Source: Cardinalis cardinalis
Taxonomy: Eukaryota > Chordata > Aves > Passeriformes > Cardinalidae
Reading direction: 5' to 3'
Length of the DNA stretch: 64,000 nucleotides
Assembly (NCBI GenBank): GCA_014549065.1
Contig: JACDOX010000051.1
Span: 3,636,807 to 3,700,806 of the forward strand
Part shown: positions 1 through 14,500 of the stretch, piece after piece
Position numbering within the stretch: position 1 is the stretch's first letter
Layout of the letters: each line of letters opens with the position of its first letter
Notes under the pieces: generated by a model
Databases searched by the model: none
The model's input: only the letters and a program-made list of their open reading frames with translations
What the model was told of the DNA's origin: nothing
Made by a program: the position numbers and the translations under genes

Positions 1-3000
1 GTAGAGCCACTCCTGTGACAGCAGCTTGCTCAGGAGTGTCCCCCCTCAGGTCTGTGTCCTTCAGTCTGGACACAGGCAGGACCTGGTGTTTCTCAGCCAC
101 CCTCCTGAGCAGCTGCCACCATCACCCCCCTGCTCTCCAGAGCTGCTCTGTCCCTTTCTCAGCTGTTTTAGTGATAAGGTTCCTGATAAGGGACACAGCA
201 AATGCAGCTGGGGGACACCAATCCTGTCCCTTTTCACACCTGCAGACATACAGCTGGCTTCTGTTGAGCTCCCCACAGAGATCCAGGATATTCCTCAATA
301 ATTCCTACTCACCTATTTGATGAAAACATAAATGAGATCATTTCAGATGCTATTTGATGCAAGTGAAATTTGAATCCAAAGAGACAAACATTTATGTTTA
401 AATTTCACTTTTGAGGACTTTCTGCTGCTGCCTAAGGAGGGAGAGGATAGCATGGGACCCATAAATGTATGGGAAATGAGTCCCTATGATCAACATTCTG
501 AATACAAAGCACATCTTGCAGCTGATGAGACTTTATTTCAAGGCACTATTTGAGACCAAGTTTTGCTGTGGTAGCATTCAGAGCTAGTAGCTTATTTTGG
601 AGATTGTCCCACTGCCATAAGAGACATAAACTAAGGACTGAGCCACAGATTGCATCTTCAAATCTAAAATACATCTACATATTTAAATGTATGCATTTTA
701 AATGCATCTCTTTTTCATCTCAGCAAGTCTGGGGAAGGAAAGAGAGCAGAGTAAAAGCCCTGGAATCCTTCACTAAAGTTTGCAACAAGCTCATCTTGAG
801 CATCAGCAATTCAAACTTCATCATGTCCAAATGCCANTGAGATTGCAATGACTCCAGGACAACACCCTCAAGCAGTGTTGGGGGACTGGAGATGGCACAG
901 CANCCTGCTGCTCCCAATTCCCANTTTTCCTGCCTCTCAAGGTAGTTAGTGCTATTTCTGCTAGAAATGCATTGAGAAATCCTGAGTGGCTGGCTGTCTT
1001 ACACAGCTGCACAAGTGTCCTTAGCTTGGTTGTTATTTGCTCTGACTGGAAGCTGGTGGGACTGNCACCCTCTGACCAGGGGACAGGGATGGGCCAGTGC
1101 TGCCAAAGTTCACTCCAGCACATGCCACATCCAAAAGTTTCAACCTGCATTTCATGTCCTCACCATGCACATGCAGCTCTCCATTTATTTCAGAAAAAAC
1201 TGTGNTTTTTATCAAATCCATAATTACCCCATTCTTCTAATACTGTTTAGTGAAAAGAAGATAGCAACATACTTCTAAAAAAACCAAACTTTTAGTGATT
1301 TAATATTTAAAATTTGAGATATTTTTGTTGCACAGCTGGATGGGATAGCCATAAACAATTCTGCATACACCTTATTAGAAAGGCTGCCCACATCCCAGCT
1401 CAGACAGAGCATAGACTGATAAAAAGGCTTAAAACATAAATGCTTGTTTGTGTTTGGAAGGTTCCTGGAGCTTCGCCAAACATTCAGTGTGCTGAGGAAA
1501 TACAGAGAGACAAGGGCCTGCTTTTAGAGCAATGCTTGTCTGCNGCTCTGAATTATCCTGAGTGACATTTAGTCCAAGTACAGTAATAACACACATCCCT
1601 GCCTGCTGCTGAAAGCAAAAGCCAGATTTAAATATCTGATGGAAACATTCTTCCTTTTGGGAGCATCCAGAACTGGGTTAAAAACCCCAACCTTCAGCTT
1701 ATAAAAATATTGATTCCTTCACATAAAAAGGAGCCAGTTTGCAGCAACAAAAGCCTCTCAGATGGGTGGGTGTAACCTCCAAGCTGCTGCCAGGGCAGCC
1801 TTTTAGTAGCACTTGNGAGTTATCCAGAGCTGCTGCAGCACAGATTGCAAGGAGGCAGAGGAACTGCTGCTCCAAATGACACCAGGGAGCCTGGGGGCAC
1901 AGAGCAGGCTCTGACTCTGACCCCAGCAGGTCAGGATCAGGGGGAGCACAGCTGCAGCTGAGCCACAGCAAGGAGATCACTCTCATCCTGGTGCAGGGAG
2001 AAGGCAGAAGCTCTTNAACTCAGAAGGTTTTTGTGTGTTTGGCTTTCAGTGTAGTCACTGAGATGCCAGCACAGGAGGGTTTGACTGACCTGCTGAGCTA
2101 AGTTCACACTCACATCTAAATGATGGACCAGGCAATCTCACTGAAATACAGCATCTATTCTTCATCCTGCTCCCTTTCCTCCTCTGGTCAAAGGGTGCTG
2201 AGGTTTAGGGCTTGGTCAAGAGAAGAGCCAGGGAGAAACAAGTCTTAGGAGAAACCCAGAGTTGGGATTAGTCATCAATCACAGCCCTGCTATCAATAAA
2301 CTCACAAAAAGTTATGATTTTCTCCCTAGGATGACAACAAACTCTGATTCCAGCTACAAAAAGCTGCCTAAAAGCCATGCAAAAGCCTCCTGGACTGACT
2401 GTGACCCTGAGGAGCAGCTCCAAGCTGGCCTCTCCCATTGAACAGGTCTGAATTCCTTAAGGGCTCTCTCTAGAGCATGGAAGGAGAGTGATGGAACAGG
2501 TCTGCAAAATCCAGAGTGGAAAGGTAATGAGAGGGCACCTACTACTAACTCAATAAATGGGAGTGAGGGGTGGAATTTGATGAAATGATCAGGCAGCATG
2601 TCTAACACAAATTAAATAAAGTGCTTTTTTACACAGTTAATTTATGGAACTCCTTGACACAAGCTATTGCACGAGACAAAGAGTTTTAAAAGGATTCAGT
2701 AAAGGACTAGACAAAGTCACNAGGACTTAGTACCTAAAGGCAGGGCTTGAACACCCCTAAGCCAGCAATTGCCNGAAAAAGGAAAGATTTGTCTGAGACA
2801 GTTTCAATGTCTGTTCATTTCTCCTGCCTTTTCCTACACACCTGCCCCTAGACAGGCTTTGGCTGGCCAGGGGATGGCAATTCCCACACTGTCCTTGGCA
2901 CTGAGCAGGGACAGCGTGGAATGAGCCCCTGCAGCAGCCACCCCTTCAGGCACATTTTCTCCTGGGTCAGCACTGAGGAGCTTTCTCTGCTTTTCAGAGA

Positions 3001-6000
3001 GATGGCCTTTAACCCTGCCTGCCCATGGAGTCACTTCCCCACGTGCCCCAAGGCCAGCCCCATCATGGATTGCAATGGGACCAGCACAGCTCAGAGCTGT
3101 CCTCCTGTGGTTCTCCTACCACCACTCAGATTATCCTTATTAAGTGAAAGGAGATATTTTAAGGTCTTTTTCTCTTTCCATTAAAGCCTCTGTCACAGGA
3201 ATTACTTGTTGCCACAGGTTTAATCTTCTGCNGAGTCCAGTTTCCACGTGTTTGCATTCATGAGATGAGGGACAGAACACGAGGAGGAAATTGGACCAAA
3301 TTAACCTGCTCCCATGACAATCCACAATAATAACAAAAGTAGAAAATGGCAGGGAATTAAACTGTTCTTGACAAAAGCTGTAATGACCTCCAAGAATGCC
3401 TCTAAAGTAACTGTCCAAGTAATAGTTTCCAAGTGTAATTTCAAGGATGTGCTATGCAAACTTGCCTGCAGTATTTCAAGGTACTGGTTAAGAAGCCAAA
3501 AAAAAATTAAAAACTTAATGAGAGGAGGAGGGAATCAATACTATAATTAAAAACACAGTAATCTGAAACAGGGTGATTGGGTTAAATAAGTACAGGTAGA
3601 TCNGATCAGAGAAAACTCTAAAGTGAAGAGAAGAGTTTAAATCTGATTTGGTTTTAACATTGGGAAACAAAACACTTTAAAAGAAGTTGTACAGAGTGCC
3701 CTGCTCCATTTCAAACTCAAAGTAGTTGAGTGGAAAAAAAACCCGCAAAAACAAAAAACCAACAAGCAAAGAAAACTGATTTTAGATAGCATAGTCCTAA
3801 TTAGTCAATCCCCAAATAGAGAGATAGCATCAATCAAAGTCAGGGCAGAATTGGATCTAAAGGCCATCCGAGATTAGGCCAATCTGCTGAATAAAAAGGA
3901 TGTCCAAAATAAGAGAATTTCCACTGAATGAAGACCAGGAGTCTGCATGCTGCATTTTCCTTTTTAAAGCTGGCTGAGGCAGCCAGGGCTATGTTTTCCA
4001 GGGATTAACAAAGGAGAGAGAAATAAAAACCTTGTTATTCTTCTAAGAACTGTGGTTGTGGCACTACNTAAATGCTCCTGTTCAGAACCAATATTGCTGA
4101 AAATGGTGTCAGTTGCCATCACATCAAAGAAGAAACTCGAGAGTTTATCCCTGAATCATAAAAAGAGACCAGAACATCATCTTCAGGATGATGCTGTGCT
4201 CTGACACACCAGGCACAGGCCACATCTAGGTACCATCAAAGGACTGTGGCCTTATCAATGCACAGCTGACAGTGAATGGTTCAGGGACAGCAGAAATTGA
4301 AGTTACTCCTTAAGCTAAAGCCCAGTAGTGACACAGCACTGTCATAACACACCTCCTTAATCTAGTCAAACTCTAAGAGAAGAAAGAAAGTAATCCTTGG
4401 AGGATTTCCACTAAGTATAAACAATAATATATTACCTAAGGGCTTAATACTGCTCTACTGACAAAAACCTCTGAAATTATGTGCAGCTGAGACTCCCAAA
4501 TTCCAGCTCTGTACAGGAAGCACTTCATTTGGGATTCATCTGTCCAACTTCAAATACATGCAACATTAATATTTGCATATGAAAATTCATTTAGGCTCCA
4601 TATGTGAAGAGCTAGGCATTTCTGGAGTCCATTACTGATGGATAGAGCCAAGAAGCATTGCAGATAAGTAATGTGAAAAATGAACACTATTTCTGTAGTC
4701 AAATATATCTGAAAACTCCCTTGGCTCTGTGGCCAAGATGGAGTTTTCTTCCATTTTGAATAAAACAAAAAACTAAGAAAGACTTTTATTGGTACCAATA
4801 AATAAAAAAATAAAGAGGAAGAAAAAACAGCAACAAAAATCCCAGCATTGTGTTACTCACAAAGTCACTCTTATCACATACTGTGAACCAAATCCTTCTT
4901 CCAGGCAATATCCTCCAACATAAGAAGCGAGACCAAGGGCATTGGCCAAACTTCAGTTTCTTTCTTTAGCTACATCTCAGTCCCCCACATGGACAATTAA
5001 TCTCTGCTTCAGGAGTCAGTCTACGGAGCACAGTTGCAGTCAAAGCTATCACTGCCAAATGAAAGCAGCAGGTAAATGACTTTGTGCTATATCTCTGCTT
5101 TTATATGCTTCCTTTGATAAAAGTTGGCTTTGAAGCAAAAAACAACTTGGTATGAAGACACATGAGCCAGNAAAGGTCTGGAAGTCTATTGGATCTTGGT
5201 CTTATCATCCCAAGATGAGCCCTTGGACCAAAATCATGTCAGACCNTAAAATACAGGAAAGGGAGGTGCAAATCCAGTTAGAACTTGAAAATTGTTTAAC
5301 TTGTCATGTTGAGTATCTGTTTCTGTACTCTTCCCAATTTATTGAAGCAGATTTTGGTAGGAGTGCAAGGGAGAGAAGCCCTGCAATTTAAATGGACCTT
5401 TCTGACTGTCAGTTAGATTGATTACAGTTTTCTGCAAACAATGCATTTTTAAATATTTCTTTATGGAGTTTATTTTACTCCCAACATTTTCTCTATTGNA
5501 CAAACCCCATAACGAATGCAATCACACTTCTATTCACTGCCTCTCCAAAGTCTTCCTCCCTCCCTTTTCTCTGGCCACCTGTTAGCTCTTTCTTTTCTAA
5601 ATTTAACTCCCTTAGCTTTGTTTGGTAACCTTTTCCTCATGCCCTCATTATCTAAATTCTGCTCCTGCTGTGGTAAAGCTGGTGGGGAGCTGGATCTGGG
5701 TTGTTATTTTGGAAATGGGCGGGGGAGGAGGTAATGAATCAGTCCATCAGCAGAGGGTTATTTATGGCTGTTTTTCCTTAATAAATAAATTTTTNAAAAT
5801 AATCCAAGGTCTCTACCACATCATACAAAAAATTGACAGCACAAGCACTGGAATTTTTTTAGAATATCTTAAGATATGTCTTATTTCTGGTTATTACANT
5901 GGCAGGGTAGTAAAAAGGCACTGGATAGTCCTTTACAGCTGTGAAAAGTAAATATCAGTTGGNATTCTAACTCCTTTGTTCACTGCTCCATGTTAGCACA

Positions 6001-9000
6001 GAGAAACCATGATCAGCACAGAGGGACAGGCTCATGGCCACTGCACAGGGCAGGGAGCAGAGTCCTGCCCTCATCTCTGCTGCTCATCCCTCTCAGAGCA
6101 GGAGGCACATCCAGCAGCCATTCCCACGTGTCAGGATGTGGAATTTAGGGGGTTCCCTCCCCGAGGGTGCAGNTAAGTGCCCCCTTTGATCCCACCCACC
6201 ACAAGGGTTCCTCACCCAGCCCTGGGCAGACTCTGCTGCCTTCAGAGCCTCCCCANGGGCTGGGGATGACACCCAGCCACCTCCTGAAAGGCACAAATAT
6301 GGAAACAGATTGTTCTGAGGGAAAAAAAACCAAAGACTTCCAGCATGAAGAGACAGAAGCAAGGACAAGGCAGGGCTAGCTNGTCATCAGTCACTTGCCA
6401 AAGCAGACAACAGAGTAAACCCACATCACTGAACAAAGAATACACTGCTCTCATTATTACAGTGTCTTGCATTTCATTTGCAGCAGTTTTGTCCAAACTT
6501 TAATGCATAAATTGCAGCTTTCTTTCTCATTGACTCATCACACACAAAACACCTACAGCCCTTTGGAGATGGAGAGAAGCTCCAGACGGAGCATGGCTCA
6601 TCCATCCTGACTACCAGGGATGCAGGGGAAAGCTGAAGAGAGCACAANCTTAGCAGAGGGAATAACTGCAGCCTTTCCCAACATTATGTTCCATGTATCC
6701 TGCCCAACACACCCTTCTACAAACTCCTTGACTGCAGCAATAAATCTAACCTTGAGCTAGTGCACTTTAAATTCTCTGTGGAAACAAGTTGATGCACATA
6801 AAAACCACACAACTAATACACTGTGAGGTTACTAAATGACTGAATTTGGATGCAAGTAGGAAAATAAAAGCTGTATTTCACCTACAGAGAGAGCCTGGAA
6901 ACCCCTGTTCCCACAAAGCACATACTGATTTTGAAAATACAGCGAGCTTGTATTGGGACACAGAGGGGAGATATTTTTAAAATGCCAAAGTCACTGGCAT
7001 GGCACCAGGAGTTGGTTTAATTTCATTCTCATGCTTGCTCAGAGCCAAAATGAGTCATCTTCCCCATGAAATAGGAATCTGTACTCAAGGCTGGCTGTTA
7101 ATTACCTTCCCTGTCTCCATTAAAGAGGGAAGTGACAACTCCAACCTCTCCCTGGGCGAGCATTGTGTTCTCGCGCCGTCTCCTCGCCCGCCAACAAATC
7201 TGCTGCTGCAGCTCGAGTGGCACTTGAGATATTCACTCTAGCATCCCAACAACACCANAATAACTGATAATTTGACAACAAGAAGCCGTCCTCAGGAAAC
7301 TCAAGCCACTTATAGCCCCAGGAGAAACAAAGAGAGGTATTTCTTCACCAGGCCTGCCCACAGAGCAGCTCATTTTGGCCCTGGGCAGCATCAAACACTC
7401 CNGAACTGGGAGCAGACATCTCCAAAATATTGCTGGTTTAGCCCATTGACTCCTCGGAATGAGGGGGTCTATCCCTCATTTATTCATGAGCATAAAGTTT
7501 TGGGAGTAGCAGGATCAAAGGAGATGGTGCCTGGCTCAGTGATTGCTCTGAGCATCTCCAGCTCTGGGCAAGTCACCTCTGCAGCAGCACTGCCACCCCA
7601 GGGACCAGGACAGAGGTGACAAAAGGTGTCTCCCAGCTCTGCTGGCGGTCCACCAAAATTTCACAAGTTCCTTAGATGCCTTTTTCCCTTTGCACAGGGC
7701 ACTAAGTGGAAGGAATGCAAAGTGTTACAGCAGCTGCCACCAATTAACTGTCAAAAACTGAATCTGCCATATTCCAAAAATTACAGTGGCAAGATGTGAC
7801 AAGAAAAAACTTAGTTCTGCTTGTTCCCTGGGCTTTCACTTTAATGGGAGACTGATTGAAGGGCAGAAACAAATTTTTTCTATGCAAAAGCCTGCTCCTT
7901 TTAAAGACCCTTTTGAAGAGCTTCATTTATGAAGTGAAATAATATAAGATTTAGAATATAATCATAAGAAAAAAATAAAAAGGCAACACTGAAATTGCTA
8001 CTCATTATGGTTGCACCAAAAATTCACTCCTATTCAAAGGTGAATCAAGATCCATACAAGGCTTCTCTCAGCAAGCCCTTGGGATTCAAATAGATTAATG
8101 TACTTGTGCTGAGCTTCCCAGAAGGACAAATCTCACCTTTGTGTGCACTGCAGCAGTTAAAGAAACAAAAATTTTCCAAAAACGAAAACACTGAAAACCT
8201 TCAAATACAGCAGGGAAAAAAAGTCACTTCAATTTCTGTTCATAAACTCAATGGTTTCCCCAGAAATAAAACAACCTCCAAACAAAAGCTCAAAGCAACT
8301 TGCTAACCCTCCTGAGGTCTCACTGGGCACCTCTAAATTAGATAACACCACTGATGAGTCTTTAATCCTTTGTGTCACTACAGGAGAAGATTGATGTGCT
8401 CACAGGAAGGTGTTGGATCATTTGCCTGGACCATGGCACAGGTCATTCTCCTAGCTCAGCCTGAATGCCACCATAATTTATTTCTTTTCTTACACCAGTT
8501 GCATCTGATTTATTTACTTATTCACCTGAAGAAGTAAATACAAACACCAGGGTTGATATCTTTATAGCATCCCTCCCCCTGAAGAACCAGGTTCTCACTA
8601 TATCAGGATACCCACTACTATGATAAACCTTTTTTGTGGTGAATTTATTACTTTGTCACAGCATGTTCTGTATTGAGCAGAACAGCTCCAAGTGAAACCA
8701 GTTCATTAGTCATCTACTCTGTGGCTTATGGGGGAAAGCTCTGGAATTACTAAAAGTAAATACACACAAGGAATAGCATTATTTCTCAGAGGCAGAGAAA
8801 TTTCTGTTACCACACATCTTATCTGAGAAGATAAAGAATACAGGGCAATAATGAAGGAAATTCTTGATCATTAGACTAATTTCATGAGGGTATCTAAAAA
8901 TCAAAGCACAAGACTGAAATTCAGCCTTGCAAGGTTGGTCATAGAAAACTCATCTACATGAAACACACTGCCTGGTTTACTGCTGCCTTTTTTTTTTCCC

Positions 9001-10600
9001 CATAAAATAGTTTAAAGCTAGTTATTCATTTCATTGAACTTTTCATGGGGCTGTTCATCACATTTTTACCATCGTGGCAAGTGACTAATGACCTTGAAAA
9101 ANATAAAAAGTAGCCATATGAGCATTAGCAGAATAATATATACTCCAGATAAAGGAGGGAATGTTCAGCTTTTGCTCAGTGAGGTATGCAGCTTGTTCGA
9201 CAAAGAATGATTTACAGGGAAAGCAACAGGAAATCTCATGATGGCTTTGAGATACAGAGCAGGCATAAGCAAAGCTGTGACTCAATGCAAGCAGAATCCC
9301 AGCCAGCCACCATGGAAATAGAGGTAATTAATTAATATGTGCTTGTGCTTGAGCTCACCTAACCTGTAGCCTCTTATTTAATTCCTTGAACTCAGGGCCA
9401 TCATGAATAACAGGCTCTGCAGTGTCTTCTTCCCACAGACTGGGAAGAAATGGGAACAGAGTCACAGCTACACAGGATAAACATAGAGTCTGCTATTTTC
9501 CTTGCAGATGAAGGAGGAGTTATTCCACAGGGTGTAGCTGAAGGTGCAGGATTCAGTGGTATAGGCTCCCAGTGCTGTGGCCTGTGCATGGACACTGGCA
9601 CAGAACTCTCAGTATTTAGCAATTATTCACCCTGAAATAAAAAATCCCAATGTGTGAGAGTGTCATCTCCCAATCTCTTTAAAAGACTTAATGCTTCTAA
9701 TGCTAGTTATTCAATTCCAAATAGTCTTAGTCACAAAAAGAACAACATTCACTTCCTGAAATCTTCATGGTGTGCAAAGGGGGTTCTAGGAATGGGTTCC
9801 TACAAGTACATGGGAGCTGTGTGCTGAATAGTGGAAAAAAGGCAGGGAAAAAGCCACAAAAAACCCACTAAAAGCAATGGCAGAATGGCCCTATTTTCAT
9901 TCTGTCAAGCCTCATCTCAACCACGCTTTAAAGCAATTTAAGTGTTGCCCAATTTGATTCCCCATGCAGCCCCAGCAGATGACAACATGAAAACCTGAAA
10001 CACCACATGCAGCTGAAAGTGCCTGAGCACTTTCCAGACAGACAGACCCTGGTCAGAAGAACCCAATGGCTGGATTCAGGGAGGAGGAAACAAACAAAAA
10101 TAGAAAGAAATACAATTTCTAAGGATGTCTCTTTTAATCTTGTTTCTATTCACTTCAATATAGGAGCAAGAACAACTTTCTCTTTTAATTTTACAAGATT
10201 TCATAGGCAGATTAAAGTTTCTCTGTAGTTATTTCCTCTGCATTTGATCTGGCTTATTTCTTTTAATATCAATGGAGTTAAAAGAGGATGCATGTCATCT
10301 ATTTTATTTGGTTTAGTTTTTCCCAGTGCAACTTTTTACAAGAGCAATCAGCTCAAAGATAAAAGGCAACACTGCAGTTCTGACCTAGGAAAATTTCACA
10401 TTTACTTAGCAATCCTAGAGGTTATTTCAGCTGCAGACTTCAGCTCCAGCAAGACTCTGGGTTTTTGATTGCAAGCACAAAAATGTCCGTGCAAAAGGAG
10501 TCTTTCCAGGTAAAAGTGTTTTGATGGGCACACGTGTACCCACTGCACCCTGAAACGCCTTTGGAAATGCAGGACACCATGCTGAGAGGTTGGGCACATA
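1..10600. other. Intergenic DNA, no gene recognised
   Basis: I see no gene here. Open frames are short (about 115 residues or fewer), overlap on both strands, often lack an ATG, and show no protein family I recognise. The DNA is AT-leaning with homopolymer runs (for example a T run near 8,990 and A runs near 3,730 and 7,970), and no RNA gene or intact mobile element stands out. By synteny remembered from human 5q33.2 this is likely part of the interval between MRPL22 and SGCD, which is inference. Old degraded repeats could be present and would need a repeat library to detect. Confidence 0.6.
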
Positions 10601-11520
10601 TAGATTACTGAGCTGGAAAATTATTTTGGACCCAAAGTCTCTGTACTTCAATTTTATGGGTAATTAAACCTAATGTGTTGTCATTCAGAAAGCAATTAAG
10701 TCCAATATCTAGAATGCAGTGTCCCCTTCCAGTGAGTGATGGGGAGGAAGTGACAGCATTCACTGTGCTGATGGATCATTTCTGGGAACCCCCTGGTGAC
10801 CTTGGGGCCCCTCCTGAAAGGGAAACTGAGCCAAACAGAGAGGATTCCTCTGGGGCCACACCTGGGCATGCCCCTGGAGCCACACCTTGCACTCATTACC
10901 AGCTGTACCTCCTGGGAACTGTGTTGGCTGGCTCAGGGAGAGCCTGGAAAGGAGATTTCCCAAGCAATCAGACAGCTTTATCTGGATATTGCTCTGCTAC
11001 AGAGACAAAAATGGCCAGAGATAAGAGAGATCAGGGATGCAACAATGATTTCTGTTCTTTGGGAATTTCTCATCAACCACACTGGGCACTCTAGAGGTCT
11101 TCTCACTTTTTCTGTTGGCAGAAGGCACCAATTCCATCAGGCTAAAGGCACCAAAACCATCAACAGGGGGAACTCAGTCATGGCAAAAATCACCTTGGCT
11201 GAGAGCCATGCTCAGCACGAGGCTCTGAATTCTTACACAGCACCAACAGCACAGCACTCCTGGTGTGGCTGGGAGCAGATCCCGGGCCATGCCCACAGCT
11301 CCACATGGATGTGAACCAAAGCAGACCACAACAGGGCGCCCCTGGACCCCCCAGACACCCTGCACAGCCCAAGTGCACCAGTGCAGCAGGAGCTGTGCTG
11401 TCCTCTCCAAGCAGAGGTGATGCCTTGGGTTCCCTGAGCCCCATGAACTGCACAAGACCTGCAATCCTTGGCCATACAAAGGTCAGCTGTCCCCAAGCTC
11501 AGTGAAAGCCCTGAGCTGAG
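10601..11520. other. GC-richer intergenic block with overlapping open frames
   Basis: This block is richer in G+C than its surroundings and therefore carries several overlapping open frames on both strands, the longest about 172 codons on the plus strand (10,796-11,314). The translations look like shadow sequence (mixed Pro, Gly, Ser, Cys, His with no domain or repeat I know), and frames on opposite strands are equally open. I treat it as noncoding. It could be a remnant of an old repeat. Confidence 0.4.
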
Positions 11521-14500
11521 ATTTTCAGGAAAAAAAAAACCCAGGCTTATGTCAGAGTACCCGTTAATATCACAACATTTGTTTTAAATTCTATGTTTAA
11601 GTATCCTTAGGTTTAATAACAATGGTGTGCCGAGACATAATTGTGATCAAAAGGTTCACTCAAGGTTAGAAAGAAAGTTGGTTGCAAAGTCACAAAACCA
11701 ATCTAATCTCCTGCTGTGCAGACCTGTACTTTGGGAGGGAGATAATTGTTACTAAAGCTCACCAGTGGGTAGTTGCCATAAAGAAAAACTTAATTATTTA
11801 GAGTGTGTATAATGCCAATTTTTTTTCAGTGTAACTGTGGAATGGGGAATGAGATTGGTAGGGAAAAACAAAACTAAATTTAGCAAAAAATACCCTCACA
11901 AATATTGCATCAAAGCACATCTCAGAAATTCTGTTACAATCGTGCTGACCCAGCCAAAACATTGGTCTTTTTGACAGGAAAAGCCACCACCATAGTGGGA
12001 TTTCTTAAAACATTTTTCTCTTCCTCTGTTATTTTTTATACTATTATTTGAATGCACAAGCTTTCTGCTTCTTTCATGACTGGGCAGCTTAGTGATAAGC
12101 CAGAGTATTACAAATATTTTCTCCATCTTTGAGAGCAGTGTGTAATATCATTAGATTTACACGGTTTGCTTTGGCAGTGACATGTTCAGTGGACAGGCTG
12201 GTCCCCCACCACAGAGACAGGGTCAGCTCTGAGTAAGCAACATAGAAGAGCAGCATTAGCACGACCCTATTATCTCTGTTCAATTTTCCCAAAGAGTAAC
12301 CAAGGCCTCTTCAGCAACAGAGAATAAATGAAAATATTTGTTGTCTGATAAAAATTAGTAAGTTGCTCTAACACATGCCTGTTCTGTTCTGGCACGTTTT
12401 CTCACCAACTACAGCACAAGGTAGCATCAGGTGATGAGCAGAGAAGGGCTGGTGGCAGCCTCAGCAGCACACTCCCAACACCCAAGGACCCGGCTTGAAG
12501 AACAAGAGGGCAAAGCCACAAACCCTGGCTTTGCTACTGGAGGATTCAATATTTAGCGTGCAACTCACATTTCCCCAAACATAACAGAAAAAAAACCAGT
12601 CCTGTTCCTCTGCCTGCCTACAAGCTCACCTCCCCTGCTTGAGCTGGCAATGCCACATTGTCCCTGGCCCAGCTGTTTTGGGCCAATTGTTTCTGAATCA
12701 GAAAAGCAACATCACCCTATCCTGGGCACTTGTGGAAGGTGAACTTTCCTGAAATGCCAGGCTTGCAGTCTATTGCACTGCCTGGCTAATTTTATACCCT
12801 AGCCCATCCATGAGGATATGGACAACATATGAGGTCTGTTAATGGCTCATATTTCTGCATCAGATCCTCCTGAGCTGCTCCAAAGGCTGGCAGTGATGTG
12901 TGACACGTCAGGAATTTCCCAATTTGTTGACTGTCACAGGTCTGCTTTCACCTCCCTGGAAAATCAGTCCCAGGAGTTGAAAGCCAGATTTTCACTCTCT
13001 ACTTCAATGCCTCTGTTCAGCATGTGCAGGTTAATGATGGTGTGTAATAATCAATAAACAGCTCCTGGCTTTCAGCTGATGGTGCATTACTGCCAGGTCG
13101 GAACAGGAAGGTGAGCCATGCAATTGCTGCTCGCTGGGGAAGGCTCTCCCAGGGCAAACACAACCCCTCCCAGCTCCCTTGCTTGTCCTGCTGGTGTCAT
13201 TACCACTCTCCTCAGTCTCTGCTGTCAGCACGTTGCTGTGCTCTGGAGTTAGGAGGCTGACAGTGATGGTTTTAATGACATGCAAACAGGCAGCGTTTCC
13301 GTGATTTCCAATAACTGCGTGCCAGCATAAAAGCTGCAACTTCTAAGCGAGGGAGGCAGATCCCAGCAAGATTTATGCTTAGAAAACCAGTGTCCATGTG
13401 AATTTGAGTCAGGACCAAGCTGGAGCCTGTGGCAGGACAGCACTGCTTCACCCAGCACAGGTCCATGGTGCTCATGCTGCAGGTTCAGAGGCTGCTTTCT
13501 GCTTGTGCCCTGCCAACCTCATTTGACCTGATAATACCAAAGGTTAAGAATGAAGGAGAAATGCCTTTTGGTAAAAGAAGGAACCACACATCAAAATAAG
13601 ACATCCTCCCAGCTTCTCCCTCAAGACAGCAAAGGAAATTACTTAAGATTTCATTATGCTTTTCTTGGCCATTTCATATCTGCACATGATAGCAAGTGAC
13701 ATCTATCCACACTGTCAGACTTCTTTCCATCACGCAGAAGGACAGAAGAAATCACTCACTGACACCTTGAGATTGTCAGGACAGAAAGCAAAGGGACATC
13801 AAGGGGTTTATCATTGAATGAGCCAAGTACCTAAATCCATTTAACTCCTAACTTTCAAACAACTTCTACTTGACTCAAGCAAGGAAGCAGGAATGCATTG
13901 GATTCCAAATCAAAAAACAAAGCAACTTTCAGCCTTTGGCTCCTCAAGACAGATCATCACTCAGTACCTACACAATCCATCTCATCTAGTTTATTTTCAC
14001 CAGCTGTGCTCTAGAGGTGGCATGAGTACCCAGCAGAGAAACCATCTGAAATGAGCTCCCTGCAAGGACAGGCAGAGCCTGAACCTCCTTTGCAAGGTTC
14101 AGAGATGCACCCAGGAACAATGCAGGAGTTATGCCACATCACATTTCTTTAAAATACCACAGAAAGACACTAAGGAAAAAAAAAATAAAAGGCAGTCTCC
14201 ATCCTTGGAGGGGAATACAGTCAGACTGACTCCAAGGGAGAAGCAGAGCAAGCAGCAAGCACCTTCCTGGTCACTAATTCTGGATTAACCTTCTGTCTGT
14301 CATTTGTGGATGAGGCTCTCCAGTCCATCCAACCACCAGCACCAGTTGCTTTAAGACAAAGTGAAGAATTCAGGAGAAATGCTAAATTTGTTAAACAAAA
14401 ATAATAAAATAATATGCATAGCAAGAGCTGAAGTGCCCCCAGTTCCCCCAGCAGACACAGGGAGCAGCCCTTGCTCTGTACCTGCCAGGTGAGAGGGGGG

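Noticed and set aside
10796..11314. 172-codon open frame on the plus strand
   Set aside because: It overlaps a 139-codon frame in another phase and several antisense frames, which is typical of composition-driven openness.
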